This document shows positions 36,250 through 43,352 of a stretch of DNA of 50,936 nucleotides, piece by piece. The stretch's first letter is position 1; every line of letters starts with the position of its first letter. The notes beneath the pieces were generated by a model. The model had not been told where the DNA came from. It did no database searches and saw only the letters and a program-made list of their open reading frames with translations. Location of the stretch: NCBI GenBank assembly GCA_027483345.1, contig JAIXUV010000040.1, positions 1-50,936 on the forward strand, read 5' to 3'. This DNA comes from Verrucomicrobiales bacterium. GTDB taxonomy: Bacteria > Verrucomicrobiota > Verrucomicrobiia > Limisphaerales > UBA9464. The position numbers and the translations under genes were made by a program.

Positions 36250-37263
36250 ATGTCCAGAGCTTCATTCATCGACTTCCGGTCCGTCAAAGCGGCCCTCAGC
36301 ATGGAGCAGGTGCTCCAGCATTATGGCCTCATGGATCGGTTCAAACGGGGTCCAGACAGCCTCAGCGGACCCTGTCCGATTCACAAAGGAGAGAACCCCA
36401 CCCAGTTCCGGGTCAGCCTCAGCAAGAACGTCTGGAACTGTTTCTCGGTCTGTAAACGGGGCGGCAACTCCCTCGATTTCATTGCAGCCATGGAGAAAGC
36501 AACCATCCACGCCGCCGCAGTGAAGGCCGTCGAATGGTTTCGGCTCGATCCCAAGCCGTCGGCCAAGGTGGTCGCGGACAGGGATGAGTCAGGCGGTCAT
36601 ACAGGGCAGGGGGCCAGCTCTTCTGTCCGGCCTCCGGTACAAGCCCCACCTCAACCGGAGGGCACCGCGCCCAACCCGCCTCTCAAATTCCGTTTGGACA
36701 AGCTTCAGCGGGATCATCCGTACCTAACCGAGCGCGGTCTGACCCTCGAAACCCTCGTGGATTTCGGGGTCGGCTACTGTGCCAAGGGAATGATGGAAGG
36801 GCGCATCGCCATTCCGATCCACAATCCCGACGGACAGGTCGTCGCCTATTCGGGCCGCCATGTTGGCGACGCGCCCGAAGGCACTCCCAAGTACAAGCTT
36901 CCACCGGGATTTCGAAAGTCCCTGGAGCTCTTCAACCTCGACCGCGCCAAAGCCGAACCCGGCATGCTCATCGTGGTCGAAGGCTTCTTCGACGCCATGA
37001 AGCTGCATCAGTTGGGGCACCGGAAGGTGGTCGCCCTCATGGGCAGTTCTCTTTCCTCCGCCCAAGAAGCATTGCTCCGCCGGCACACCGACAAGCACAG
37101 CCAGATCCTGGTGATGCTTGACGGAGATGACGCCGGCCGTAGTGCGGCGACCGAAATCGCTGCCCGACTGGCACAGCTCGCCTTCGTGCGGATTCACGCA
37201 TTCGAGGAAGGACAGCAGCCCGAACACCTCACCGCCGAAGAGCTGACGGACATCCTCGCCTGA
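36250..37263 (+). CDS. DnaG-like primase (CHC2 zinc finger + TOPRIM)
   Basis: This 337-residue protein has a CHC2-type zinc finger around 43-72 (GPCPIHKGENPTQFRV...WNCFSVCKRGGNSLDF), a proline-rich linker at about 105-140, and a TOPRIM domain from about 235 (MLIVVEGFFDAMKL with catalytic E, and ILVMLDGDDAGRSA with DxD). It lacks the DnaB-binding domain of chromosomal DnaG, as element-encoded primases often do. It would make RNA primers for element replication or after transfer. It stands 194 bases after the replication-relaxation gene, and the following two genes are close enough to be one operon. Confidence 0.88.
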   Translation: MSRASFIDFRSVKAALSMEQVLQHYGLMDRFKRGPDSLSGPCPIHKGENPTQFRVSLSKNVWNCFSVCKRGGNSLDFIAAMEKATIHAAAVKAVEWFRLDPKPSAKVVADRDESGGHTGQGASSSVRPPVQAPPQPEGTAPNPPLKFRLDKLQRDHPYLTERGLTLETLVDFGVGYCAKGMMEGRIAIPIHNPDGQVVAYSGRHVGDAPEGTPKYKLPPGFRKSLELFNLDRAKAEPGMLIVVEGFFDAMKLHQLGHRKVVALMGSSLSSAQEALLRRHTDKHSQILVMLDGDDAGRSAATEIAARLAQLAFVRIHAFEEGQQPEHLTAEELTDILA

Positions 37264-37275
37264 AAGGAGACCACC

Positions 37276-37605
37276 ATGGATGTCCATTGCTCCACCTGCG
37301 GGGAACCGTGGGATACCTATCACCTCTTGCAGGATGCCGTCTTTGAGACCGGTCTGTCGCCAGAGCTGGCCGCCGCGTGGCGTTTGCTGCCTCGCGCGGA
37401 GAAGCTCTCCACCCGATACCGGGAGGAGTTTCGCGCCATTGGCTACGAGTTTGGCCAGAGCGTCATCAACGTCGTCCGTTGCCCGTGCTGTCCCAAGGAC
37501 GCTCAACCGAACCTCGAGCGGGTTCAAACCAAGGCAGCCTTGGAAGAACTCTTGGGCGACGACGAGGACGGCCTGGCCGCCACCTTTGAGGACTACCGCC
37601 TATGA
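37276..37605 (+). CDS. Small zinc-ribbon-like protein
   Basis: This 109-residue protein has two Cys pairs, CSTCGEPWD at the N-terminus and CPCCPKD around residue 75, likely binding one zinc ion. The segment DAVFETG and the acidic end DDEDGLAATFEDYRL are also distinctive. It starts 12 bases after the primase with ggaga upstream, and its stop overlaps the next gene by four bases. Proteins of this kind are found on the same type of element; the function is unknown. Confidence 0.75.
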   Translation: MDVHCSTCGEPWDTYHLLQDAVFETGLSPELAAAWRLLPRAEKLSTRYREEFRAIGYEFGQSVINVVRCPCCPKDAQPNLERVQTKAALEELLGDDEDGLAATFEDYRL

Positions 37606-37871
37606 GCGCCAAGTTTTCGCTAGGGCAGCTCGTGGCCACTCCCAACGCCTTGGCCCAGGTCTCTCACGAGGAGATCACGGTGGCCCTGTCCCGGCATGTC
37701 CGGGGCGACTGGGGCGACTGCGGTTCGGAGGATTGGACAGCCAATGACTCCGCCCTGACGCACGACTCCCGCCTTTTGTCGGTGTACCACACGGTGAACC
37801 GGACGAAGTTCTGGATCATCACGGAATGGGATCGGTCGGTGACGACCGTGCTCCTGCCCGAAGACTACTGA
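37602..37871 (+). CDS. Conserved small element protein
   Basis: This 89-residue protein belongs to a conserved but uncharacterised family widespread on plasmids and integrative elements. The pattern runs LGQLVATPNAL, then LSRHVRGDWGDC, ND.ALTHDSRLLSVYHT, and KFWIITEWDRSVTTVLLPEDY. The repeated W and D residues suggest a compact binding fold. It overlaps the zinc-ribbon gene (ATGA) and is followed by a good terminator, so it is last in the primase operon. Confidence 0.8.
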   Translation: MSAKFSLGQLVATPNALAQVSHEEITVALSRHVRGDWGDCGSEDWTANDSALTHDSRLLSVYHTVNRTKFWIITEWDRSVTTVLLPEDY

Positions 37872-37876
37872 TTTCA

Positions 37877-37908
37877 CGGCCTCCCATTTTTGCGGAGGCC
37901 GCTTTTCT
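37877..37908 (+). terminator. Rho-independent terminator after the primase operon
   Basis: The stem cggcctcc / ggaggccg with a nine-base loop is followed by cttttctt. It ends the operon at 37871. Confidence 0.85.
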
Positions 37909-38008
37909 TCCCGCCGGCCCCAACCAAAAGGCCGTCCACGCTCCCGGCGGAGAGACTCACACCCAGAGCTACCTGTTACTAGCAGGCGGACGGCCGTCGA
38001 GAGACATC

Positions 38009-38515
38009 ATGGAAGAGCCCGAGTTGTTCAAGGTCGCAGTGCGGCCAGCCAGAAAGAAAAGGCCACCCCAAGAATTCAAGGTGGTGGCACTGCGGGAGTG
38101 CCCGCTACCGGAGCACCTGCTTAAATGCGAGTCCCCGGGGCACGCCGCCGACTACTGGCGGCGGTGCATCAGCACCCTGCCAAGCTACGATCCCGACAAG
38201 GAATCGTTTGTCGTGCTGCTGCTCACCACCCGGAAGCACGTCAAGGGTCACCAGGTGGTGGCTACCGGCATCCTCGATCAAGTGTTGGTCCACGCCCGCG
38301 AGGTGTTCCGACCTGCCATCGTGGCTGCCGCTCATGCGGTGATCCTGATGCACAATCACCCGGCGGGAGACCCGACACCAAGCGAAGCGGACATCCGCGT
38401 AACTCGCGACCTTGTCCGTGGTGGCCTGCTCCTCAGAATTGAGGTGCTTGACCATGTCATTATCACATCCCAGAGGCACTGTTCGCTGCGGGAACTTGGC
38501 TATCTTGCCGTTTGA
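38009..38515 (+). CDS. radC: RadC-type JAB/MPN protein
   Basis: This 168-residue protein starts at ATG 38009 (MEEPELFKVAVRPARKK). It has only the JAB domain; the HhH region of chromosomal RadC is absent. The JAMM metal site is HNHPAGDPTPSEAD (about 112-125), preceded by VATGILDQVLVHAREVFRPAIVAAAHAVILM. Metal-dependent hydrolase activity is predicted; element copies have been linked to DNA repair and anti-restriction, but the substrate is unknown. It is followed by a terminator and then by a decayed duplicate. Confidence 0.9.
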   Translation: MEEPELFKVAVRPARKKRPPQEFKVVALRECPLPEHLLKCESPGHAADYWRRCISTLPSYDPDKESFVVLLLTTRKHVKGHQVVATGILDQVLVHAREVFRPAIVAAAHAVILMHNHPAGDPTPSEADIRVTRDLVRGGLLLRIEVLDHVIITSQRHCSLRELGYLAV

Positions 38516-38519
38516 CCCA

Positions 38520-38546
38520 GCCCGCTCCAATGGAGCGGGCTTTTTA
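38520..38546 (+). terminator. Rho-independent terminator after radC
   Basis: The stem gcccgctcca / tggagcgggc is followed by tttttattt, directly after the radC stop. Confidence 0.88.
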
Positions 38547-38824
38547 TTTCGAAGTGCCGGCCTTGCCGACAGCAGCAATCTTTCCGAGGCCGCTTCAAAG
38601 GGACATCACCGAAGCCCACCGCACCCAGACTAGCTTGCTCGTACAGGAGGATTATTCAACCCACTCTCTTCCGCCGCCGGGAGAAGCATTCGTTTCAAGC
38701 TGCCTTAGAGCGGGATTCCACACCGGAAATTCAAATGCCGTCCACGCACCCGGCGAGGAGTAGCACATCAGATTCCAACTGCGACCAACAGACAGACGAC
38801 TCTAGGGGGCAAATGGAATAGGCT

Positions 38825-39300
38825 GAGATGTTCAATGGCGCACCGCGCCCATCCGCCAGGAAGAAGCCACCCGTCGAATCCAAGATGGTCTCGCTTCGCG
38901 ACTGAATCCGGCCATAAAAGCGGACCAGTGCGACATGCCGGCGAGCGCCAGAAAATGCTGGCGGCGCAACATGGCGACCGCTCCGCACCACAACCTCGAC
39001 TTTGAATACTTCGTGTTGCCCCTGATCTATCCCAGGCACGGATCATCGGCCACCATCTAGTGACCGTCGGTCTGCTGGATCAGGTGTTGGTGTACTAACG
39101 GGGGGGGCGGCCGGCCATCATTGCCGCCGCGCATTCGGTCATTCTTATGTACAACCACAGTTCCGGCGAAACCAGCCCGAGCGACCCGGACACCCGTGTC
39201 ACCAGCGACCTCATCCGTACCAGGCAATTGCTCAAGATGGAGGTCACCGACCGTACGGCCTTCGGAAATCACCAACACAAGTTACTCAAAGGGTTGGGGC
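38825..39300 (+). pseudogene. Decayed second radC copy
   Basis: Three-frame reading recovers a RadC pattern with stops and frameshifts: MFNGAPRPSARKKPPVESK (38828 on), then FEYFVLPLIYPRHG near 39000, LVTVGLLDQVLVY followed by a stop near 39095, and AAAHSVILMYNHSSGE...LLKMEVTDRTAF to about 39300. The JAMM motif HNHPxGDP has become YNHSSGET, losing a metal histidine. The stretch upstream (about 38734-38765) also duplicates the sequence before intact radC, so the unit arose by tandem duplication or a second insertion. The 38547-38824 gap holds only this duplicated leader. Confidence 0.8.
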
Positions 39301-39356
39301 AATTCAATGTTCAGCCAAAGCCTGACAGACAATCTTTTGTGGGGCTTCTTAAGTGG

Positions 39357-39884
39357 TTATGCTCTTGCCGCCATGCGGCTAATTACGTCGGCCATCTCCT
39401 TAGCCTGTGTGGAATACGGCATCTCACCTGAAACACGGACGATGCGAAAACGTGAACGTGATAAATATTCTTCGTATCGACTTATATCGGATTCGTAGTC
39501 CCTATCAGTCATGTATTCATCTGGGTGAAGATCAAGCCTACGTCGGAGGGTATCACGGCTAATGGAAACGTAGCAGATGAATACCTCGCCAGTCACATCC
39601 AACTTTTCCCATTTCAACCATGATTCGATCGGGTTATCTGCTCCGTTTCTATTGCTGTAAACCCAATCACAGATAAATGATCTGTCAACGATAACATTAT
39701 ATTTAAACAAATTATGCAGCTCGAGCAAGGCCGTCCCGATTCCCATGAAATAATAATGGTATTGTTGCAGGCTCAAGTCGGGGGTAATGTGTTTCCTGTA
39801 TACCGGCAGGCCAAACTCCGCCGACAGCTTAGCCCCAAGTGTTGTTTTTCCGGCTTTATCGATGCCTTCGAGAAGTATTAGCAT
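39357..39884 (-). CDS. dTMP kinase-like P-loop nucleotide kinase
   Basis: This 175-residue protein has the P-loop LEGIDKAGKTTL (4-15), a DR motif IVDRSFICDWVY (about 64-75), and the lid-like RRRLDLHPDEYM. It belongs to the thymidylate/deoxynucleoside kinase fold and would phosphorylate a nucleoside or nucleotide using ATP. It is shorter than chromosomal thymidylate kinase and is the last gene of a tight four-gene operon with an upstream deoxyribosyltransferase-like gene (eight-base gap). This suggests that it phosphorylates an unusual nucleotide made by the operon rather than housekeeping dTMP. Confidence 0.8.
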   Translation of the reverse strand: MLILLEGIDKAGKTTLGAKLSAEFGLPVYRKHITPDLSLQQYHYYFMGIGTALLELHNLFKYNVIVDRSFICDWVYSNRNGADNPIESWLKWEKLDVTGEVFICYVSISRDTLRRRLDLHPDEYMTDRDYESDISRYEEYLSRSRFRIVRVSGEMPYSTQAKEMADVISRMAARA

Positions 39885-39892
39885 ATCCTAAC

Positions 39893-40318
39893 TCAGGTTT
39901 CTGATAAGGCATTTAAATCCATTCCCGATAGCATTTTCTCTAATTGTAGTTCTAGATCAGTAGGAGACTCATAGATGATCATATTTTGGATGACGCCTCC
40001 CACTGTAGTGGAATATTCTGCGGACCTTCTGCGTAGATATAGCATAGGTTTTCCTAGCGCGGCAGCATATCCTATCTCGATACCCACACCAATCGCGTGC
40101 TTATCTGTCACTTCAGCTATTAAAATAGTGGAGCTCTTTATGTCGTGGAACGATTGATTCATCATCCGCCTTTCGTCCCCCTTTGGAAACGTGTATTTAT
40201 CCACGAATATGAGCGGTGTAATTCCCTGTCTATCAAGGGCGACTGCTATTGAATCAACTTCAGCTCCCATTGCACGTCTCGCTTGGTAACTAATTGATAT
40301 AAACGCTGTTGGTTGCAT
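39893..40318 (-). CDS. Nucleoside 2-deoxyribosyltransferase-like protein
   Basis: This 141-residue protein starts at ATG 40318 (MQPTAFISISYQ), four bases after the MOSC-ATL gene. The fold features are an N-terminal strand AFISISYQ, the middle SSTILIAEVTDKHAIGVGIEIGYAAALGKPMLYL, and the conserved catalytic-type glutamate in GVGIEIGYA. The family swaps or hydrolyses the base of deoxynucleosides, or acts as a nucleotide-hydrolysing/DUF4406-like relative. The neighbouring nucleotide kinase supports a nucleotide substrate. The exact reaction cannot be read from sequence. Confidence 0.75.
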   Translation of the reverse strand: MQPTAFISISYQARRAMGAEVDSIAVALDRQGITPLIFVDKYTFPKGDERRMMNQSFHDIKSSTILIAEVTDKHAIGVGIEIGYAAALGKPMLYLRRRSAEYSTTVGGVIQNMIIYESPTDLELQLEKMLSGMDLNALSET

Positions 40319-40322
40319 TGTG

Positions 40323-41051
40323 TTAATATAGTGATCGGTTTGGCCTCCATGCGTGTGCTGCAATATCAACCTGGCCATTGCGCACCGTAACCCCTTCAGA
40401 CTCAAGAATCCTCTTCTGATTAGGAATGTAATCGAGGATGCTTCCTGATGTTGAGACAATTCTGTGCAACGGCATTTGATTTTCTTCTAAAAGGCGTTTA
40501 ATAAAAACGGGAATTATTCTATAATGCGCTCGTGTCCCTCCTATTCCAACAATCAATAAGTTAAACGGCAACACCTTGCCTGCTGGGATTTGAGACGCAA
40601 TATATTTTAATTTGTCAAAGCGCGTTTGGGGAACGCATTGCCAATTTTGCTGTATCACATAAACGACATCACCCAGCCTTACTTCGCCTCCCTTGATTAC
40701 TACCGCATGGTAGCCGCGATTTCTCTTGAGACTGCTACAAATTACTTTGCATGGTTCATTCGGGTAAGTTAACTTTACGATTGCCTCCCCAATCCCCAGT
40801 AGGTTCCCCTGTTTTAGTGAATCAATATCGAGGCCGATCACGCTTAAATTCTCCATTAGTGAGCCGCTGGGCAAACCTTGATCGGCAAGAGACTCCATAT
40901 TTGCTATTAACAGATGGCAAGGACTTAACTCTCCAAAGCCGACATTGCCTACTATGCCTTTTTGGGCAACTAGACTAATCGCCTTGCTGTTAACTAGTGG
41001 ACGTTTTCGATCTGGACGGATGAATAAACCCTCAATTGTTCCGGAGGACAT
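40323..41051 (-). CDS. MOSC domain fused to alkyltransferase-like (ATL/MGMT) domain
   Basis: This 242-residue protein combines two domains. Residues about 1-132 resemble MOSC: LSPCHLLIA, GSLMENLSVIGLD, LGIGEAIVKLT, C101 and C105, and GGEVRLGDVVYVI. Residues about 145-235 resemble O6-alkylguanine transferase-like DNA-binding proteins: IASQIPAGKVLPFNLLIVGIGGTRAHYRIIP, then MPLHRIVSTSGSI and LESEGV. The alkyl-acceptor motif PCHRV reads PLHRIV, so it cannot transfer alkyl groups but could bind a base or DNA as ATL proteins do. MOSC domains typically bind sulfur carriers or molybdenum cofactor. I know of no named system with this fusion. Confidence 0.75.
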   Translation of the reverse strand: MSSGTIEGLFIRPDRKRPLVNSKAISLVAQKGIVGNVGFGELSPCHLLIANMESLADQGLPSGSLMENLSVIGLDIDSLKQGNLLGIGEAIVKLTYPNEPCKVICSSLKRNRGYHAVVIKGGEVRLGDVVYVIQQNWQCVPQTRFDKLKYIASQIPAGKVLPFNLLIVGIGGTRAHYRIIPVFIKRLLEENQMPLHRIVSTSGSILDYIPNQKRILESEGVTVRNGQVDIAAHAWRPNRSLY

Positions 41052-41062
41052 GCTTTTGTGAG

Positions 41063-42397
41063 CTAATTATTAGTTGCACCCGGTGTTCGGTAGGTAGCCG
41101 GCCACGTGCTCTCGATGAACTGCCTTAATTCTTCGTATGCCCTATTTAACTCATTGAAATCATTTTCAGTGCCCCACCAGTGTTGAGCGTTATGGTAGAT
41201 GTGATATTTATCCCAGTCACCATCCCAGTCTGCATTCTTGTCGGTGCCCCGTAAATTAAATTCTTTTGGATGTTCGTAAACATAGGTGCCTGGAAGCGGA
41301 GAGAATCGGAACAATGAGACGCGTTCGACGAATGGAGCCACTTGCCCTAGGAGTTCAATCGTTTCTCTAGTTGTCTCCAGATTCTCTCCGGGATATCCGT
41401 GAACTAGGAAAAACTTGACCTTTATGCCAATCTCGTAGGCCAACCTTGCGGTAGTTCGTATCTGATCAATGGTTGTCCTTTTGTCCATGGCATTTAGTAT
41501 CCGTTGGCTTCCCGATTCCATTCCGAACTTAATTTCGATGCAGCCCGAGTTGAACATAGCCTGCAACAAATCCTTATCCACTGTGTCTACCCTTGATAAT
41601 CCTGACCACTTTAGCCCCAAGTCCTCAATAGAGCGTGCAACATCGTAAACCTTGCGCTTATCGACCACAAAATTGTCATCGACAATTGCGAAACCTTCGA
41701 CTCCGTATCTTTCGATCAGATGGATCAACTCTAAGCGCGCGCTGTTTCCAGACCGGAACTGAATTTTTGATTGAGCTGCTGCGCAAAACCTGCATGGAAA
41801 TGGGCATCCTCTTGTAAACATCACGTGCGCCATCCTAATGTCCGTGTTAGAGAGGCGATTTGTCATAACTATATCTTCAAGTGGTAAGAGGTGCCTTGAT
41901 GGCAATGGTAGCCAATCAATATCCCTCACGATTCCACGAGGTCGCGTTCTTTTTGGCTTTCCGTTTTCTAGGTAGCACACTCCTTCAATATCCGAAAAGT
42001 CCCGAGTGCGAGATTGTGCGATGATTTCGAGAATCGTATTTTCACATTCCCCTATTCCAACCACATCTGGCTGAATCTCAAGAAGCGTCTGCTCGGGATA
42101 GAAATTGGGATGAACGCCTCCAACCATTATCAACGCATTGTTAGAATACAGACTTTGCATTCGTGTCTTCTTTGTGATGCCAAAAGTTGCAGATGAGGGA
42201 ATGCTGAAACCAACTGCTTCAAATTCACGCAAGTCCAAGAACGTTTTGTCTTTGGAGATGCTGAATACCCGCACCTCATGGCCTTCTTTCTCGAGCATTG
42301 CAGAAAGATACATTACTCCAAAGGGAGGAAACTCTTTCCGCTTCTCATGGTATCGTGCTAAGTCGAATACCTCTGGATATACCATTGCAATTTTCAT
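41063..42397 (-). CDS. B12-binding-type radical SAM protein
   Basis: This 444-residue protein has an N-terminal cobalamin-binding-like Rossmann domain (about 1-140: MKIAMVYPEV, PPFGVMYLSAMLEKEGHEV, VGGVHPNFYPEQTL, DVVGIGECE). It continues with a radical SAM core carrying the C198-x3-C202-x2-C205 cluster (TRGCPFPCRFCAA) and the motif VEGFAIVDDNFVVDKRKV, then GYPGENLETTRETIELL. The usual DxHxxG cobalamin ligand is not obvious, so cobalamin use is uncertain. Such enzymes do methylations, rearrangements or carbon-sulfur insertions. It is first in the four-gene operon (11-base gap to the next) and is probably the chemistry-defining enzyme. Confidence 0.85.
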   Translation of the reverse strand: MKIAMVYPEVFDLARYHEKRKEFPPFGVMYLSAMLEKEGHEVRVFSISKDKTFLDLREFEAVGFSIPSSATFGITKKTRMQSLYSNNALIMVGGVHPNFYPEQTLLEIQPDVVGIGECENTILEIIAQSRTRDFSDIEGVCYLENGKPKRTRPRGIVRDIDWLPLPSRHLLPLEDIVMTNRLSNTDIRMAHVMFTRGCPFPCRFCAAAQSKIQFRSGNSARLELIHLIERYGVEGFAIVDDNFVVDKRKVYDVARSIEDLGLKWSGLSRVDTVDKDLLQAMFNSGCIEIKFGMESGSQRILNAMDKRTTIDQIRTTARLAYEIGIKVKFFLVHGYPGENLETTRETIELLGQVAPFVERVSLFRFSPLPGTYVYEHPKEFNLRGTDKNADWDGDWDKYHIYHNAQHWWGTENDFNELNRAYEELRQFIESTWPATYRTPGATNN

Positions 42398-42517
42398 AGC
42401 AAAAATGAGTTGTTGAGATCCTACAGATTCTGGTCATCCGCCTTTCCCGCTTCTTTCAGAATATTGCATTCGAATTCCATTGTCAAGGGATCATTGGGCT
42501 GTTGACTGCACACATGA

Positions 42518-42534
42518 AATCTTCTATGAAGATT
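42518..42534. promoter_or_regulatory. 7-bp inverted repeat in a divergent promoter region
   Basis: aatcttc / gaagatt with a three-base centre lies in the 223-base region (42398-42620) between the radical SAM operon and the divergent membrane-protein gene. This is where a shared regulator could bind. No HTH gene is adjacent. Confidence 0.35.
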
Positions 42535-42620
42535 CCTCGTGGTGAGGCTGCCACGAGCTCCCGCAGCGCTGCCAGAAACTCAAATGAAGCTCGCTGCACC
42601 ACGCTTAGTGCGCTTGCCTT

Positions 42621-43346
42621 ATGTCCAACTTCTTCAAAAAGAAGGCTGAGGTCCTCAACCACTGGTTTGCCTTTGCCGACGGGTTCCAGACCTCTTCGTC
42701 GGAGTTCTACGACGCCCTGGCGAAGGAGCTTTCGGCCCGACAGGTTCCTCAGATGGAGCTTTCCCGGATCGAATTACCCGAAGGCGGGTTGCTTTCTGAA
42801 AAACGCGTCTACCTTCGGATGGTCCGCGAACGGCTGGTGTTCGATGTCTGTGCCGCTCCGTTTGGGAGCGGCTTTTTCTTTAGCTGCCGCACGGCTGAGA
42901 TTCCCCTCGTCATCCCCGTGGTGCAGCTACTCTGCGCGGGGCTCCTAGGTCTAGGAGTGGCGGCCCTCTTGGTCAATTGGCTCGGGATGTTCTGGGGTGC
43001 CGTAATCGTGGTGCTGGGGCTGGCCGGAAGCATCTACATCCTGCGGAACGCTGTCGCCCTGGGCCTCCAGAACCTCGATACCACACTGCTCCAGATGCCT
43101 GTGCTCGGCCCGCTGTATGAGGTGCTCCTGCGGAAAGAGACCTACCATCGGATCGATTCGCGCCTCTGCTATCTGGAGGTCGTGCCGACGCTTGTGAAGA
43201 AACTGGCCGAGGATGCCGCCGCCGCGAAGGGCGTGAAGCTGGTCCGCCAATACGAGCTGGCCCCGGTCTTGGGCGAACTGTATCGCCCATCTCCCTTGAG
43301 CCATGTTATTCCGGTGGCTCCGCCAGCCCAGCCACCCTTGCCCTGA
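42621..43346 (+). CDS. Membrane protein of the transfer module
   Basis: This 241-residue protein has two adjacent hydrophobic helices around residues 92-140 (IPVVQLLCAGLLGLGVAALLVNWLG and MFWGAVIVVLGLAGSIYIL). A soluble N-terminal domain (FFKKKAEVLNHWFAFADGF) and a C-terminal domain (LVKKLAEDAAAAKGVKLVRQYEL) flank them. The sequence is not one I can name. The gene ends seven bases before the large coupling ATPase, so the two are translated together and the protein may anchor that ATPase to the membrane. Confidence 0.7.
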   Translation: MSNFFKKKAEVLNHWFAFADGFQTSSSEFYDALAKELSARQVPQMELSRIELPEGGLLSEKRVYLRMVRERLVFDVCAAPFGSGFFFSCRTAEIPLVIPVVQLLCAGLLGLGVAALLVNWLGMFWGAVIVVLGLAGSIYILRNAVALGLQNLDTTLLQMPVLGPLYEVLLRKETYHRIDSRLCYLEVVPTLVKKLAEDAAAAKGVKLVRQYELAPVLGELYRPSPLSHVIPVAPPAQPPLP

Positions 43347-43352
43347 GCCGGG

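Noticed and set aside
39147-39431. A separate 94-residue gene starting MYNHSSGE
   Set aside because: It is the in-frame remainder of the decayed radC copy, with stops just upstream and a lost metal histidine.
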